Source: Saprospiraceae bacterium (GTDB lineage Bacteria > Bacteroidota > Bacteroidia > Chitinophagales > Saprospiraceae). Taken from it: DNA of 64,000 bases. Both the position numbers and the translations under genes were made by a program. The notes under the pieces are model-generated. The model was not told where the DNA came from. It searched no databases and saw only the letters and a program-made list of their open reading frames with translations. The DNA lies in contig JADJNF010000008.1 in the NCBI GenBank assembly GCA_016714445.1, positions 1,178,001 through 1,242,000 of the forward strand, written 5' to 3'. Shown one piece after another: positions 1 through 7,576 of the stretch (position 1 is its first letter; the number at the start of each line of letters is the position of its first letter).

Positions 1-434
1 CGTTTCAGGTCATCTTTGATGTCGGCAGCAGCATTTATGTTGTCTTCAAGGATCGTTTTTCCTGTCCATTTGTTTTCCCAGATTCTTTTTTGATTTTCAA
101 AGTTTCTGGTAGCGGATCTTATTTTAAGAAAAATCCCTTCTTTTGCTGCTGCTTCATACATGAGTACAAAGGATTGAAAAACATCTTTGCGGATATATCT
201 GAGTTCTTCATCACGATATTTTGGCGGAATCAACATAAATTCCTGATGTTGGGCAGGGTCAAACTTACCCATTAAATAATCCACCGTTATCAGAGCCTGA
301 TCTGATTTTTCAATATGGGAATCGGACATTGGATAAGAGATTGAAGTTGCTATTTCAGATGACGGCTTTTGTGCGTTGCATGAACATAATATCACCATCA
401 TCGAGCAAAAAAGGGGTATACTTACTTTATTCAT
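1..434 (-). CDS. M15-family D-Ala-D-Ala carboxypeptidase-like lipoprotein, 3' part missing
   Basis: Reads leftward from an ATG at 434 and runs off the window edge, giving about 144 residues. The N-terminus has a hydrophobic stretch ending in a lipobox-like segment (ILCSCNAQ), so it is probably a lipoprotein. The segment YIRKDVFQSFVLMYEAAAKE followed by IRSATRNFENQKRIW matches the N-terminal half of VanY-type M15B peptidases, which trim the peptide stems of peptidoglycan in the periplasm. The zinc-binding His/Asp residues lie downstream, outside the window, so activity cannot be judged. The membrane-protein gene 11 bases upstream is probably in the same transcript. Confidence 0.7.
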   Translation of the reverse strand, partial: MNKVSIPLFCSMMVILCSCNAQKPSSEIATSISYPMSDSHIEKSDQALITVDYLMGKFDPAQHQEFMLIPPKYRDEELRYIRKDVFQSFVLMYEAAAKEGIFLKIRSATRNFENQKRIWENKWTGKTILEDNINAAADIKDDLK

Positions 435-445
435 GAAACCTGTTT

Positions 446-802
446 TTAATATTTTTTACTTGAAATTAATGCACTTTTGTAGTTCATAATAAAGTATAGT
501 AGTGCTAAAAAAGAAGTAATCATCATACCAACAACTCTAAAAATGGCCATATGGTCATCGCGCCCGATGGATCCGTCCAAAGGTTTTATCAAAGCTAGAA
601 ACACCAAAAGGGTCAATGCAGCGGCAACTCGTACCTGACTAATTACTTTATACTGAACTCCATTATTTAGGGATAAAAGCATTATTCCAAAAACAAAAGG
701 AATAAAAGCAGTCATAGAAGGGTTAATCGACCCTAAATAAGCCCAAATACTAAAAAGAATAAGAGCCACTGCATTCAAAAGATTAGCTATATAAGCGTTC
801 AT
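446..802 (-). CDS. Small four-helix integral membrane protein, unknown function
   Basis: 118 residues with four predicted hydrophobic segments (about residues 5-25, 31-47, 58-75 and 88-107) and a basic C-terminus. No catalytic motif is visible. Proteins of this size and layout are common hypothetical membrane proteins in Bacteroidota. It lies 11 bases upstream of the M15 peptidase on the same strand, so the two are probably co-transcribed. No function is assigned. Confidence 0.6.
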   Translation of the reverse strand: MNAYIANLLNAVALILFSIWAYLGSINPSMTAFIPFVFGIMLLSLNNGVQYKVISQVRVAAALTLLVFLALIKPLDGSIGRDDHMAIFRVVGMMITSFLALLYFIMNYKSALISSKKY

Positions 803-1224
803 ATCTTAATTTTTTTTTTGTAACTTATTTAACGACTTTAATGGTAAATGGTTGTTGGCTTTATATATCACTATCTATTCTTTTTGACGCTATTTAACAT
901 GTCTGTTTTATGATTTTCAAGTGGTCATTCAATACTTCTGGTTAAGATCACTATTTTGAAAATGTATGTATACCTGTTCTTTACATTGGCGAAAATATAA
1001 CTTTGCGAATACTTTTCTGGAAAGTGAAACCAATAAAGCATTATCAAATTAACTTTGCAAAAGAGATTCTTTCATATTTTTATCTTCTTGAATGTCAATA
1101 TTATATATAAAGTAAACCTAAATAAAGTATATTACTTTTTATCCAAACAAATTCTATGCAAATCTATTCTTTCAAATTTTTTACACCACACAAATTAAGA
1201 AGACTCCACCTTGTAATATAGATA
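803..1224. other. AT-rich intergenic region
   Basis: About 420 bases with no convincing gene on either strand. Two plus-strand matches to the Bacteroidota -7 consensus (TAACTTTG near 997 and near 1052) have no plus-strand gene behind them and are probably chance in AT-rich DNA. Confidence 0.4.
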
Positions 1225-1554
1225 TCAAGCAATTTTATCTCCATTTTTTGCTTTTTTATCAGGGGTAAGCAGGATGATTTCATTATCCGGACCGACAACA
1301 CCTAATATTAAACACTCAGAAATAAAATCAGCAATCTTTTTTGGTGGAAAACTGATAACCGCTATTATTTGTTTGCCAATCAATTCAGGTTTAGAATAAA
1401 GTTTTATAATTTGCGCAGAGCTCAGTTTAATTCCCAAAGGACCAAAATCAACTTTCAATATATATGCTGGTTTTTTGGCTTTAGGGAAATCATCTACTTC
1501 AATTATAGTTCCCACTCTCATATCCACTTTTTCAAACTCTGCCCATGTAAGCAT
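1225..1554 (-). CDS. csaA: CsaA-like tRNA-binding protein
   Basis: 109 residues, the normal length for CsaA, a dimeric protein with the OB-fold EMAP/tRNA-binding domain. The N-terminal FEKVDMRVGTIIEVDDFPKA and the later SSAQIIKLY and FPPKKIADFISECLILG segments are characteristic. CsaA was described as an export-related chaperone in Bacillus and binds tRNA; its physiological role is not settled. The gene stands alone, with cutC about 90 bases further on in the same direction. Confidence 0.88.
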   Translation of the reverse strand: MLTWAEFEKVDMRVGTIIEVDDFPKAKKPAYILKVDFGPLGIKLSSAQIIKLYSKPELIGKQIIAVISFPPKKIADFISECLILGVVGPDNEIILLTPDKKAKNGDKIA

Positions 1555-1646
1555 TTTATATTTTTAGTAACAGCGCAAAAGTAGTATATAATTTTAGTTT
1601 TATTTACCAAAAGGTGCATTTTCGTCAGTGCAATAACATTATGAAG

Positions 1647-2282
1647 TTAAACTATTTTTCTTCCATGATAAATTTTTAGCTCCGTTTTGGCTATTATTTG
1701 CTGAATATTATCAGGAGTTATTTTACCGGCTGCAATGATATTAATTTTTTTACCACTTGCTTTTTGCATTTTGGATAACATTTGTGCACCTGAAATAGCA
1801 TCAAGTTCACCTCCTGAAGAAAGAATATACCGAACATTTGATATATTTTTTAGTATTTCAACTTCTCCCAGAATATTAAAACACTGATCAATAGCTTTAT
1901 GAATGGTAACCGGAAATGGAAAAGCAGCTTTACAGATTTGATAGATAGCTTTAATGTCCAGAATAATGTGGTTATGTACATTTTTAGTGACGGCCCCAAA
2001 AACAAACCCATCAATTCGATAGGATTTTAATTTTTGTATTTGTGCGGTCATGATATTTATTTCATCATTTGTATATTCAAAATTTCCATCACGACATCTG
2101 ATCATGATTTTACAAGGTAGTTTTACTTTGGAGATAATATCATTTAAGGTAAACTCATCAGGAGTAAGTCCATCTTTATTTAAATGACTGCAAATTTCCA
2201 ATTGATGAGCCCCTTTCAAAAAGGCTTCTATTGCTTCATCTGTGTTTTCTACACAAGCTTCCAGAATAGGAAAGGATTTCAT
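1647..2282 (-). CDS. cutC: CutC-family protein (copper homeostasis)
   Basis: About 211 residues from the ATG at 2282. An in-frame start at 2357 would add a hydrophobic, atypical 25-residue leader, so the internal Met before KSFPILEACVEN is preferred. The TIM-barrel signature is clear: LEACVENTDEAIEAFLKGAH, then IMIRCRDGNF, DGFVFGAVT, TIHKAID and YILSSGGELDAISG. The family was linked to copper tolerance in E. coli, but its biochemical activity is uncertain. It is slightly shorter than the usual 240-250 residues. Confidence 0.85.
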   Translation of the reverse strand: MKSFPILEACVENTDEAIEAFLKGAHQLEICSHLNKDGLTPDEFTLNDIISKVKLPCKIMIRCRDGNFEYTNDEINIMTAQIQKLKSYRIDGFVFGAVTKNVHNHIILDIKAIYQICKAAFPFPVTIHKAIDQCFNILGEVEILKNISNVRYILSSGGELDAISGAQMLSKMQKASGKKINIIAAGKITPDNIQQIIAKTELKIYHGRKIV

Positions 2283-2850
2283 ATATTTGTTGATGATGAG
2301 TGCTGGAAGACAAAAAAAAATGAGGTAACACAATTGTATTACCTCAACCCTAACCAAATGAAACCAAATTGTTCTACTTATTGTAAAACGTACACAAAGG
2401 TAAACAGAATAAATTATTTAGCAAGTAATTTGTAAAAATTATTAAAATAAATATTATAAAAATGGATAAATATAAATTTATTACTAACATAATTCTAATT
2501 ATTGCCAAATTAATATACACTTTGCCAAGTTTATCTTAAAAACATTATTTATTTAAAGTAGGCTTCTGCATAAATAAATTTTAATGTTATACCATTAAAA
2601 TGAAAGTATATTTCGATTTTTTGTCAAAATGCAGTTGCAGGTATATGTCTTAGTGTTATACGCAGTATAGATAATATATATTGATTATATATAGGTACAG
2701 AAAATTTTGTTACACCAGTTATCAGCCAACAATTTTAAAAAAGATCAAAAAAGAAATATTAAAGGCTCAGGCTTTATTTGATTATAAAACAGACTTTTCT
2801 TTTTACCAACTATTATCCTTAGCTTTGTATTTCATTTCAAATCATTATAC
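2283..2850. other. Intergenic region with a plausible promoter for the M28 peptidase operon
   Basis: About 570 AT-rich bases without a gene. TAGCTTTG at 2820-2827 matches the Bacteroidota -7 consensus TAnnTTTG and lies 24 bases before the ATG at 2851. No clear -33 TTG was found at the usual distance. Confidence 0.4.
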
Positions 2851-4242
2851 ATGAATTACCGTTTTCAGATTGTTTTATTATTTACATTAACATTTTCGTT
2901 TCTTACGCATCTTGAAGGTCAGGATGATGATGTGTATATGATAAAAAAAATTCATGACGAAGCACTTGGTAAAGGTAAAGCTTATCCTTGGTTGACAGAC
3001 TTATGTACAAAACATGGAGAGAGGATAGCTGGCTCTCCTGCTTATCTAGGGGCAGCAAATTATACAAAAGATATACTGGCCGGTATTAAAGGTGTACAAA
3101 GTTATCATCAGCCATGCGAATCAAGTTATTGGAAAAGAGGTGCGAAAGAACAAGTCAAAATAATAGGGAAAAACGGAAAAAATATCAGATTGAGCGCCTT
3201 GTCATTGGGGAATTCTGTTGCGACACCCACAGAAGGTATCACTGCAGAAGTTATCGAAGTGCAAAGTTTGGATGAAGTTGAAAAACTTGGCAAAGAGAAA
3301 ATTTCGGGGAAGATTGTTTTTTACAACAGACCCATGGACCCTACTCAACTCAGAACCTTCAGCGCCTATGGTGGCGCTGTCGACCAAAGAGTGTATGGTC
3401 CGTCTAAGGCTGCAGAATTTGGGGCTGTAGCAGCATTAGTGAGATCAATGACCACATCATTGGATGATTTTCCACATACAGGAGTTACCATATATAAAGA
3501 CAGCCTGAATAAAATACCGGGGATAGCTATAAGTACTCTTGATGCCGAAAAACTTAGTAGAGCTATAAAAAAAGGACCGGTCAATGTATTTTTGAAGACC
3601 AATTGTCAGACCATAGGTATGAAATCAGCCCCAACAGTGATTGGAGAAATTAAAGGCAGTGTATTTCCTGAAGAAATAATCGTAGTAGGAGGCCATCTTG
3701 ATAGCTGGGATGTAGGTCAGGGTGCCCATGATGACGGTGCTGGTTGTATTCAGTCTATGGAAGTACTTAGGTTGTTTACTGCATTAGGTTATCAGCCAAA
3801 GAGAACTATTCGATGTGTTCTTTTTTCAAATGAAGAAAACGGACTGGCCGGTGGCAGGACATATGCCAAATTATCCAATGAGAAAAATGAATTTCACTTA
3901 GCAGCTCTTGAGTCTGATTCGGGTGGATTTTCACCAAAAGGATTTAGTTTTGAGGCTGATACATCTGTATTTAAGTCATACTACAAACATGTGAGTAAAT
4001 GGTTGCCGTTGCTGGAAAGCTATGGATTACATTTTGAAATGGGTGGGTCAGGTGCTGATATCGGTCCGCTAAAATCTCAAAAAGGTTTACTGATAGGTCT
4101 CAGACCTGACTCACAGAGATATTTTGATTTTCATCATACTGCCAATGACAGAATAGAAAATGTCAACAAAAGAGAACTGGAACTGGGTGCAGCTGCTATG
4201 GCCAGCCTGATTTATTTGATAGACAAATATGGAATAAAGTGA
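2851..4242 (+). CDS. Secreted M28-family zinc aminopeptidase/carboxypeptidase Q-like, with PA domain
   Basis: 463 residues with an N-terminal signal peptide (hydrophobic residues 5-20, then LEGQ). A PA-type insertion (about residues 110-250) precedes the M28 catalytic domain. VVGGHLDSWDVGQGAHDDGA gives the metal-binding His and Asp, FSNEENGLAGG the catalytic Glu pair, and LESDSGG another metal ligand; a late HHTANDRIE supplies the final His. The layout matches plasma glutamate carboxypeptidase/carboxypeptidase Q, which cleaves dipeptides. The stop overlaps the hpt start by 4 bases, so the two are probably translationally coupled. Confidence 0.88.
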   Translation: MNYRFQIVLLFTLTFSFLTHLEGQDDDVYMIKKIHDEALGKGKAYPWLTDLCTKHGERIAGSPAYLGAANYTKDILAGIKGVQSYHQPCESSYWKRGAKEQVKIIGKNGKNIRLSALSLGNSVATPTEGITAEVIEVQSLDEVEKLGKEKISGKIVFYNRPMDPTQLRTFSAYGGAVDQRVYGPSKAAEFGAVAALVRSMTTSLDDFPHTGVTIYKDSLNKIPGIAISTLDAEKLSRAIKKGPVNVFLKTNCQTIGMKSAPTVIGEIKGSVFPEEIIVVGGHLDSWDVGQGAHDDGAGCIQSMEVLRLFTALGYQPKRTIRCVLFSNEENGLAGGRTYAKLSNEKNEFHLAALESDSGGFSPKGFSFEADTSVFKSYYKHVSKWLPLLESYGLHFEMGGSGADIGPLKSQKGLLIGLRPDSQRYFDFHHTANDRIENVNKRELELGAAAMASLIYLIDKYGIK

Positions 4243-4802
4243 GTATAAACGTAGGAAAAGAAATAATAGAAGTCGGGGATTTGTCTTTTATAAAATACAT
4301 AAACGCCCGGACCATTGAGGAAAAAGTCCAGGAAATTGCCGACAGCATCCGAGAAGATTTTCATGAGAAATATCCCATGTTTTTGGTAGTCATGAACGGG
4401 GCATTTATTTATGCAGCTGATCTGATCAGAAAACTTGACTTTCCTTGTGAATTGAATTTTGTCCGTATAAAGTCTTACCACGGAACCGAGAGTACAGGCA
4501 AAATAGATATATATATGCCCCCGAATCTTGAATTGAAGGACCGACATATTATTATCGTCGAAGACATAATTGATACTGGAAACACAATGGCTATGTTTAA
4601 ACCGGAATTGGAAACCATGGGACCAGCATCTATCAGCCTGACTTCTATTCTGGTAAAGCCGGAAGCCCATAAACATGATATAGTTACGGACTATCCGGGG
4701 TTTATCATTCCAAACAAATTTGTAGTAGGATATGGACTGGATTATGACGGAATGGGGCGAAACTTAAAAGATCTTTATCAATTATATCAGGTACAAGAGT
4801 GA
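4239..4802 (+). CDS. hpt: Hypoxanthine(-guanine) phosphoribosyltransferase
   Basis: 187 residues, normal for the family. It transfers phosphoribose from PRPP to hypoxanthine or guanine in purine salvage. The PRPP-binding loop is visible as IIIVEDIIDTGNTM, and the substrate region as SYHGTESTGKI. The start is GTG at 4239, inside the upstream stop (GTGA overlap). No ATG in a suitable position preserves the N-terminus. The next gene uses the same GTGA overlap, so these two and the M28 peptidase probably form one operon. Confidence 0.9.
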   Translation: MSINVGKEIIEVGDLSFIKYINARTIEEKVQEIADSIREDFHEKYPMFLVVMNGAFIYAADLIRKLDFPCELNFVRIKSYHGTESTGKIDIYMPPNLELKDRHIIIVEDIIDTGNTMAMFKPELETMGPASISLTSILVKPEAHKHDIVTDYPGFIIPNKFVVGYGLDYDGMGRNLKDLYQLYQVQE

Positions 4803-5224
4803 CCCCTACAGAAAAAGCGACTAAAATCGTCCACAAAATGATGCTTCAAAATGATTCATTTTCCCAATGGATGGATATTGAGATCATTAAAATCGTTCCC
4901 GGCAGTTGCCATCTGAAAACAATTATTCGAAATGAAATGCTCAACGGTTTTCAAACTTGTCACGGTGGCGTCACTTTTTCAATAGCGGACAGTGCATTGG
5001 CTTTTGCAAGCAATTCTCATGGTATCCAGGCAGTATCCATAGAAACTTCCATTTCACATTTTAAACCCGTGAGTTTAGGAGATATTATTACAGCAGTCGC
5101 AATTGAAAAAAATCTCAGCAATAGATTAGGCAATTATGAAGTATCTCTAACCAATCAGCATGGTGAACTTGTAGCACTTTTTAAGGGTACAGTTTTCAGA
5201 AATGGTAAAGAATGGGAAATATAA
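4799..5224 (+). CDS. paaI: PaaI-family hotdog-fold acyl-CoA thioesterase
   Basis: 141 residues, full length. The hotdog thioesterase signature is visible as GFQTCHGGVTFSIADSALAF, with the conserved His-Gly-Gly and Asp. PaaI enzymes hydrolyse aryl- or acyl-CoA esters that stall in phenylacetate degradation; no other paa gene is seen here, so the substrate is open. The start is GTG at 4799, overlapping the hpt stop by 4 bases. Confidence 0.82.
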   Translation: MTPTEKATKIVHKMMLQNDSFSQWMDIEIIKIVPGSCHLKTIIRNEMLNGFQTCHGGVTFSIADSALAFASNSHGIQAVSIETSISHFKPVSLGDIITAVAIEKNLSNRLGNYEVSLTNQHGELVALFKGTVFRNGKEWEI

Positions 5225-5316
5225 TGTTTAAATGGCAGTTACTGAAAAGTTAAAAATCTGCTTTCTGGAAATTTTGTTTTATTTTTGTTGTTCTAAATCA
5301 AAGTTTAATTTTAAAA

Positions 5317-6489
5317 ATGAAAAGTAAAATAGTATTAATATTCTTATTTACACTACATATACTTGGGTTAAATGCTCAGGGAATTGAGTTTTTTCAGGGT
5401 ACATGGAAGGAAGCCATGGCTAAAGCTAAAACAGAAGATAAACTTCTTTTTGTGGATGCCTTTGCCAAGTGGTGTGGTCCTTGTAAGTCTATGGCTAAAA
5501 ATGTATTCACTCAACAGAAAGTAGGTGATTTTTTTAATGTAAATTTCATAAACCTAAAGTTAGACATGGAAGAGGCGGACGGCGTGACTTTCGGGCATAA
5601 GTATCCTGTTTCTGCTTATCCTACACTCTTTTTTTTGGATGGTGATGGTAAGGTCATTAAAACGGTCACCGGTGGTCAACAGCCTGATGGTTTGATATTG
5701 CAGGGGGAAGATGCTCTGAGAAAAAATGATAAAAGTGGCAAGTTTGAAGAAAAATATCTGGCAGGTGACCGCAGTTTTGACTTAATGCTTAATTATATAA
5801 AAGCACTCAATGCCGTGGGAAAGCCAAGTTTGAAAATATCAAATGAATATCTAAATTCCAATCCTGCTATCACAGAAAATCAAAAGTTATCTTTTATATT
5901 GGAAGCAGCTGTTGACGCAGATAGTAAATTATTTGAACAAGTAATAACCAATAAATCAAAAATAGTATCTATTACCGGCCTTAAGACTTTTGAAGAAAAA
6001 TGTCTTTCTGCTTGTCAGGTTGCTGCAAAAAAGGCAATTGAATACGAAATGGAGTCACTATTGGAAGAAACGATAGAGAAGGCAAAAAAAACATTTCCGG
6101 ATGGGGCGGATGTATTTGCTGCCAAAGCAAATATGCAGTTTTATAAAACCTTCAAAAATGAAAATAAATATATATCATCATATAAGGTCTTAGCAAAAAA
6201 GTCAGAAGGAGATGCAGCAACTTTAAAATATATCATTCAGGATGTCGTTAAAAACTTTAAAGAAAACCCAAAAATGGTTGCTGATATAGCAGCGTATGCC
6301 GAAAAAATATATGAACAAGTGGACGATGTAGAGTCGCTGAATTTATACTGTTCCACATTGATCCTTAATAAAGAAGTCGACAAAGCTATTAAAATAGTGA
6401 CCGCCGCTAAAGAAAAAGCTGAAAAGAGTGGGCAGGAAATTTCAAATTTTGATGGGCTGTTAAATTATTTGAATTCAAAAAAAGCATAA
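5317..6489 (+). CDS. Secreted thioredoxin-fold protein with C-terminal helical region
   Basis: 390 residues. A signal peptide (residues 1-20, ending LNAQ) is followed by a thioredoxin domain with the redox pair C53-x-x-C56 in FAKWCGPCKSM and the cis-proline in SAYPTLFFLDGDG. Residues about 140-390 are helical and lysine-rich, without a recognisable domain; this layout is common in Bacteroidota periplasmic thioredoxin-like proteins. It probably acts in periplasmic disulfide exchange. A -7-like TATTTTTG lies at 5280-5287. Confidence 0.82.
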   Translation: MKSKIVLIFLFTLHILGLNAQGIEFFQGTWKEAMAKAKTEDKLLFVDAFAKWCGPCKSMAKNVFTQQKVGDFFNVNFINLKLDMEEADGVTFGHKYPVSAYPTLFFLDGDGKVIKTVTGGQQPDGLILQGEDALRKNDKSGKFEEKYLAGDRSFDLMLNYIKALNAVGKPSLKISNEYLNSNPAITENQKLSFILEAAVDADSKLFEQVITNKSKIVSITGLKTFEEKCLSACQVAAKKAIEYEMESLLEETIEKAKKTFPDGADVFAAKANMQFYKTFKNENKYISSYKVLAKKSEGDAATLKYIIQDVVKNFKENPKMVADIAAYAEKIYEQVDDVESLNLYCSTLILNKEVDKAIKIVTAAKEKAEKSGQEISNFDGLLNYLNSKKA

Positions 6490-6718
6490 ATTAATTTGAT
6501 ATCTCTATTTATGACAATGGTCCCCGAATTGCGAAATTGGCTTTAAAGCCAAGAGAAATAAAGGGTATAATTTTTTTATTCAATCGTCTTTTTTTAAGGA
6601 ACTTATTTTATTTAAACATTTTTTAACTATTGAGATTGTACAAATCATGTGACTTTTAAATATCAAAATAGTCTTTATAGACGAAAATCAATTTTATAAT
6701 TTTATTAAATTTATTGAA

Positions 6719-7387
6719 ATGAAAAACATTTTTACGCTTATTTTTACCATGATAGTTTCTATGCTTTTGGGTCAGGATGCAATAGAAAGAAAAACATCCA
6801 TGAGTCTTGGGCCTCAAAATGCATTTTTTGTAGAGATCCCAGGTGCGGATAAAAAGCTCGCAGAAAAGGTCTTTTATGAATTCGTAAAAGAATATGGTAA
6901 ATTGAAAGAAAATGGCAAAGCCAGAGAACACTTTATGATGGCGACAAAAATCCCTGTTATAAATGGTGCTTCTCCACTTGATCTTTATGCCAAATTTGAA
7001 GAAGGAAAAGCTATGGCTACCACATATGTATGGATAGATTTAGGTGGAGCCTTTATTAACTCGACTGATTATAAATCTCAAACCATGTCTGTAAAGCAGT
7101 TTATGCGTGACTATTTTATAGAAGTAAGAAAAAAAGTGGTTGCAGAAGAACTCAAAGTGGAGGAAAAAAATCTGTCCAATCTGGAAAAAGATTTAAAAAA
7201 ATTGAAAGAGAAGAATGATGATTATCATAAAGATATAGAAAAAGCAAAACAGAAAATTGCCGAAGCTGAAAAAAATATTGAAAAAAACACCCTTGATCAG
7301 GAAAATAAAGGTAAAGAAATAGATTCACAAAAAGCAGTAGTGGAAACCGTCAGCGTAAAACTTAACAGTCTTGGAAAAAAAGACTGA
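6719..7387 (+). CDS. Secreted coiled-coil protein, unknown function
   Basis: 222 residues: a signal peptide (about 1-18, ending LLGQ), a globular middle (20-135) and a strongly predicted coiled coil rich in Lys/Glu (about 140-215; EEKNLSNLEKDLKKLKEKND). No family is recognised. It is followed 18 bases later by a strong terminator and is probably monocistronic. Confidence 0.6.
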   Translation: MKNIFTLIFTMIVSMLLGQDAIERKTSMSLGPQNAFFVEIPGADKKLAEKVFYEFVKEYGKLKENGKAREHFMMATKIPVINGASPLDLYAKFEEGKAMATTYVWIDLGGAFINSTDYKSQTMSVKQFMRDYFIEVRKKVVAEELKVEEKNLSNLEKDLKKLKEKNDDYHKDIEKAKQKIAEAEKNIEKNTLDQENKGKEIDSQKAVVETVSVKLNSLGKKD

Positions 7388-7405
7388 TTAAAAATATCTT
7401 TTATA

Positions 7406-7440
7406 AAAAGGGAGCAGATACATAAGTCTGCTCCCTTTTT
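7406..7440 (+). terminator. Rho-independent terminator
   Basis: AAAAAGGGAGCAGA (7406-7419) pairs perfectly with TCTGCTCCCTTTTT (7427-7440) around a 7-base loop, followed by T-rich DNA. It lies just after the coiled-coil gene. Confidence 0.9.
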
Positions 7441-7576
7441 CGTTAATAATGCACGATAAACGTCGTGTCAAATATATATTGATAAAATTTTTATTGTAGA
7501 TTCGAAGTTTAATAGTATTTTTGAGACTACGTTTGTTTAAATACAAGATATGTGTGATTTAATAGAAAATAAATTT

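Noticed and set aside
997..1059. Two TAACTTTG promoter matches on the plus strand
   Set aside because: No plus-strand gene follows, and such matches are frequent in AT-rich DNA.
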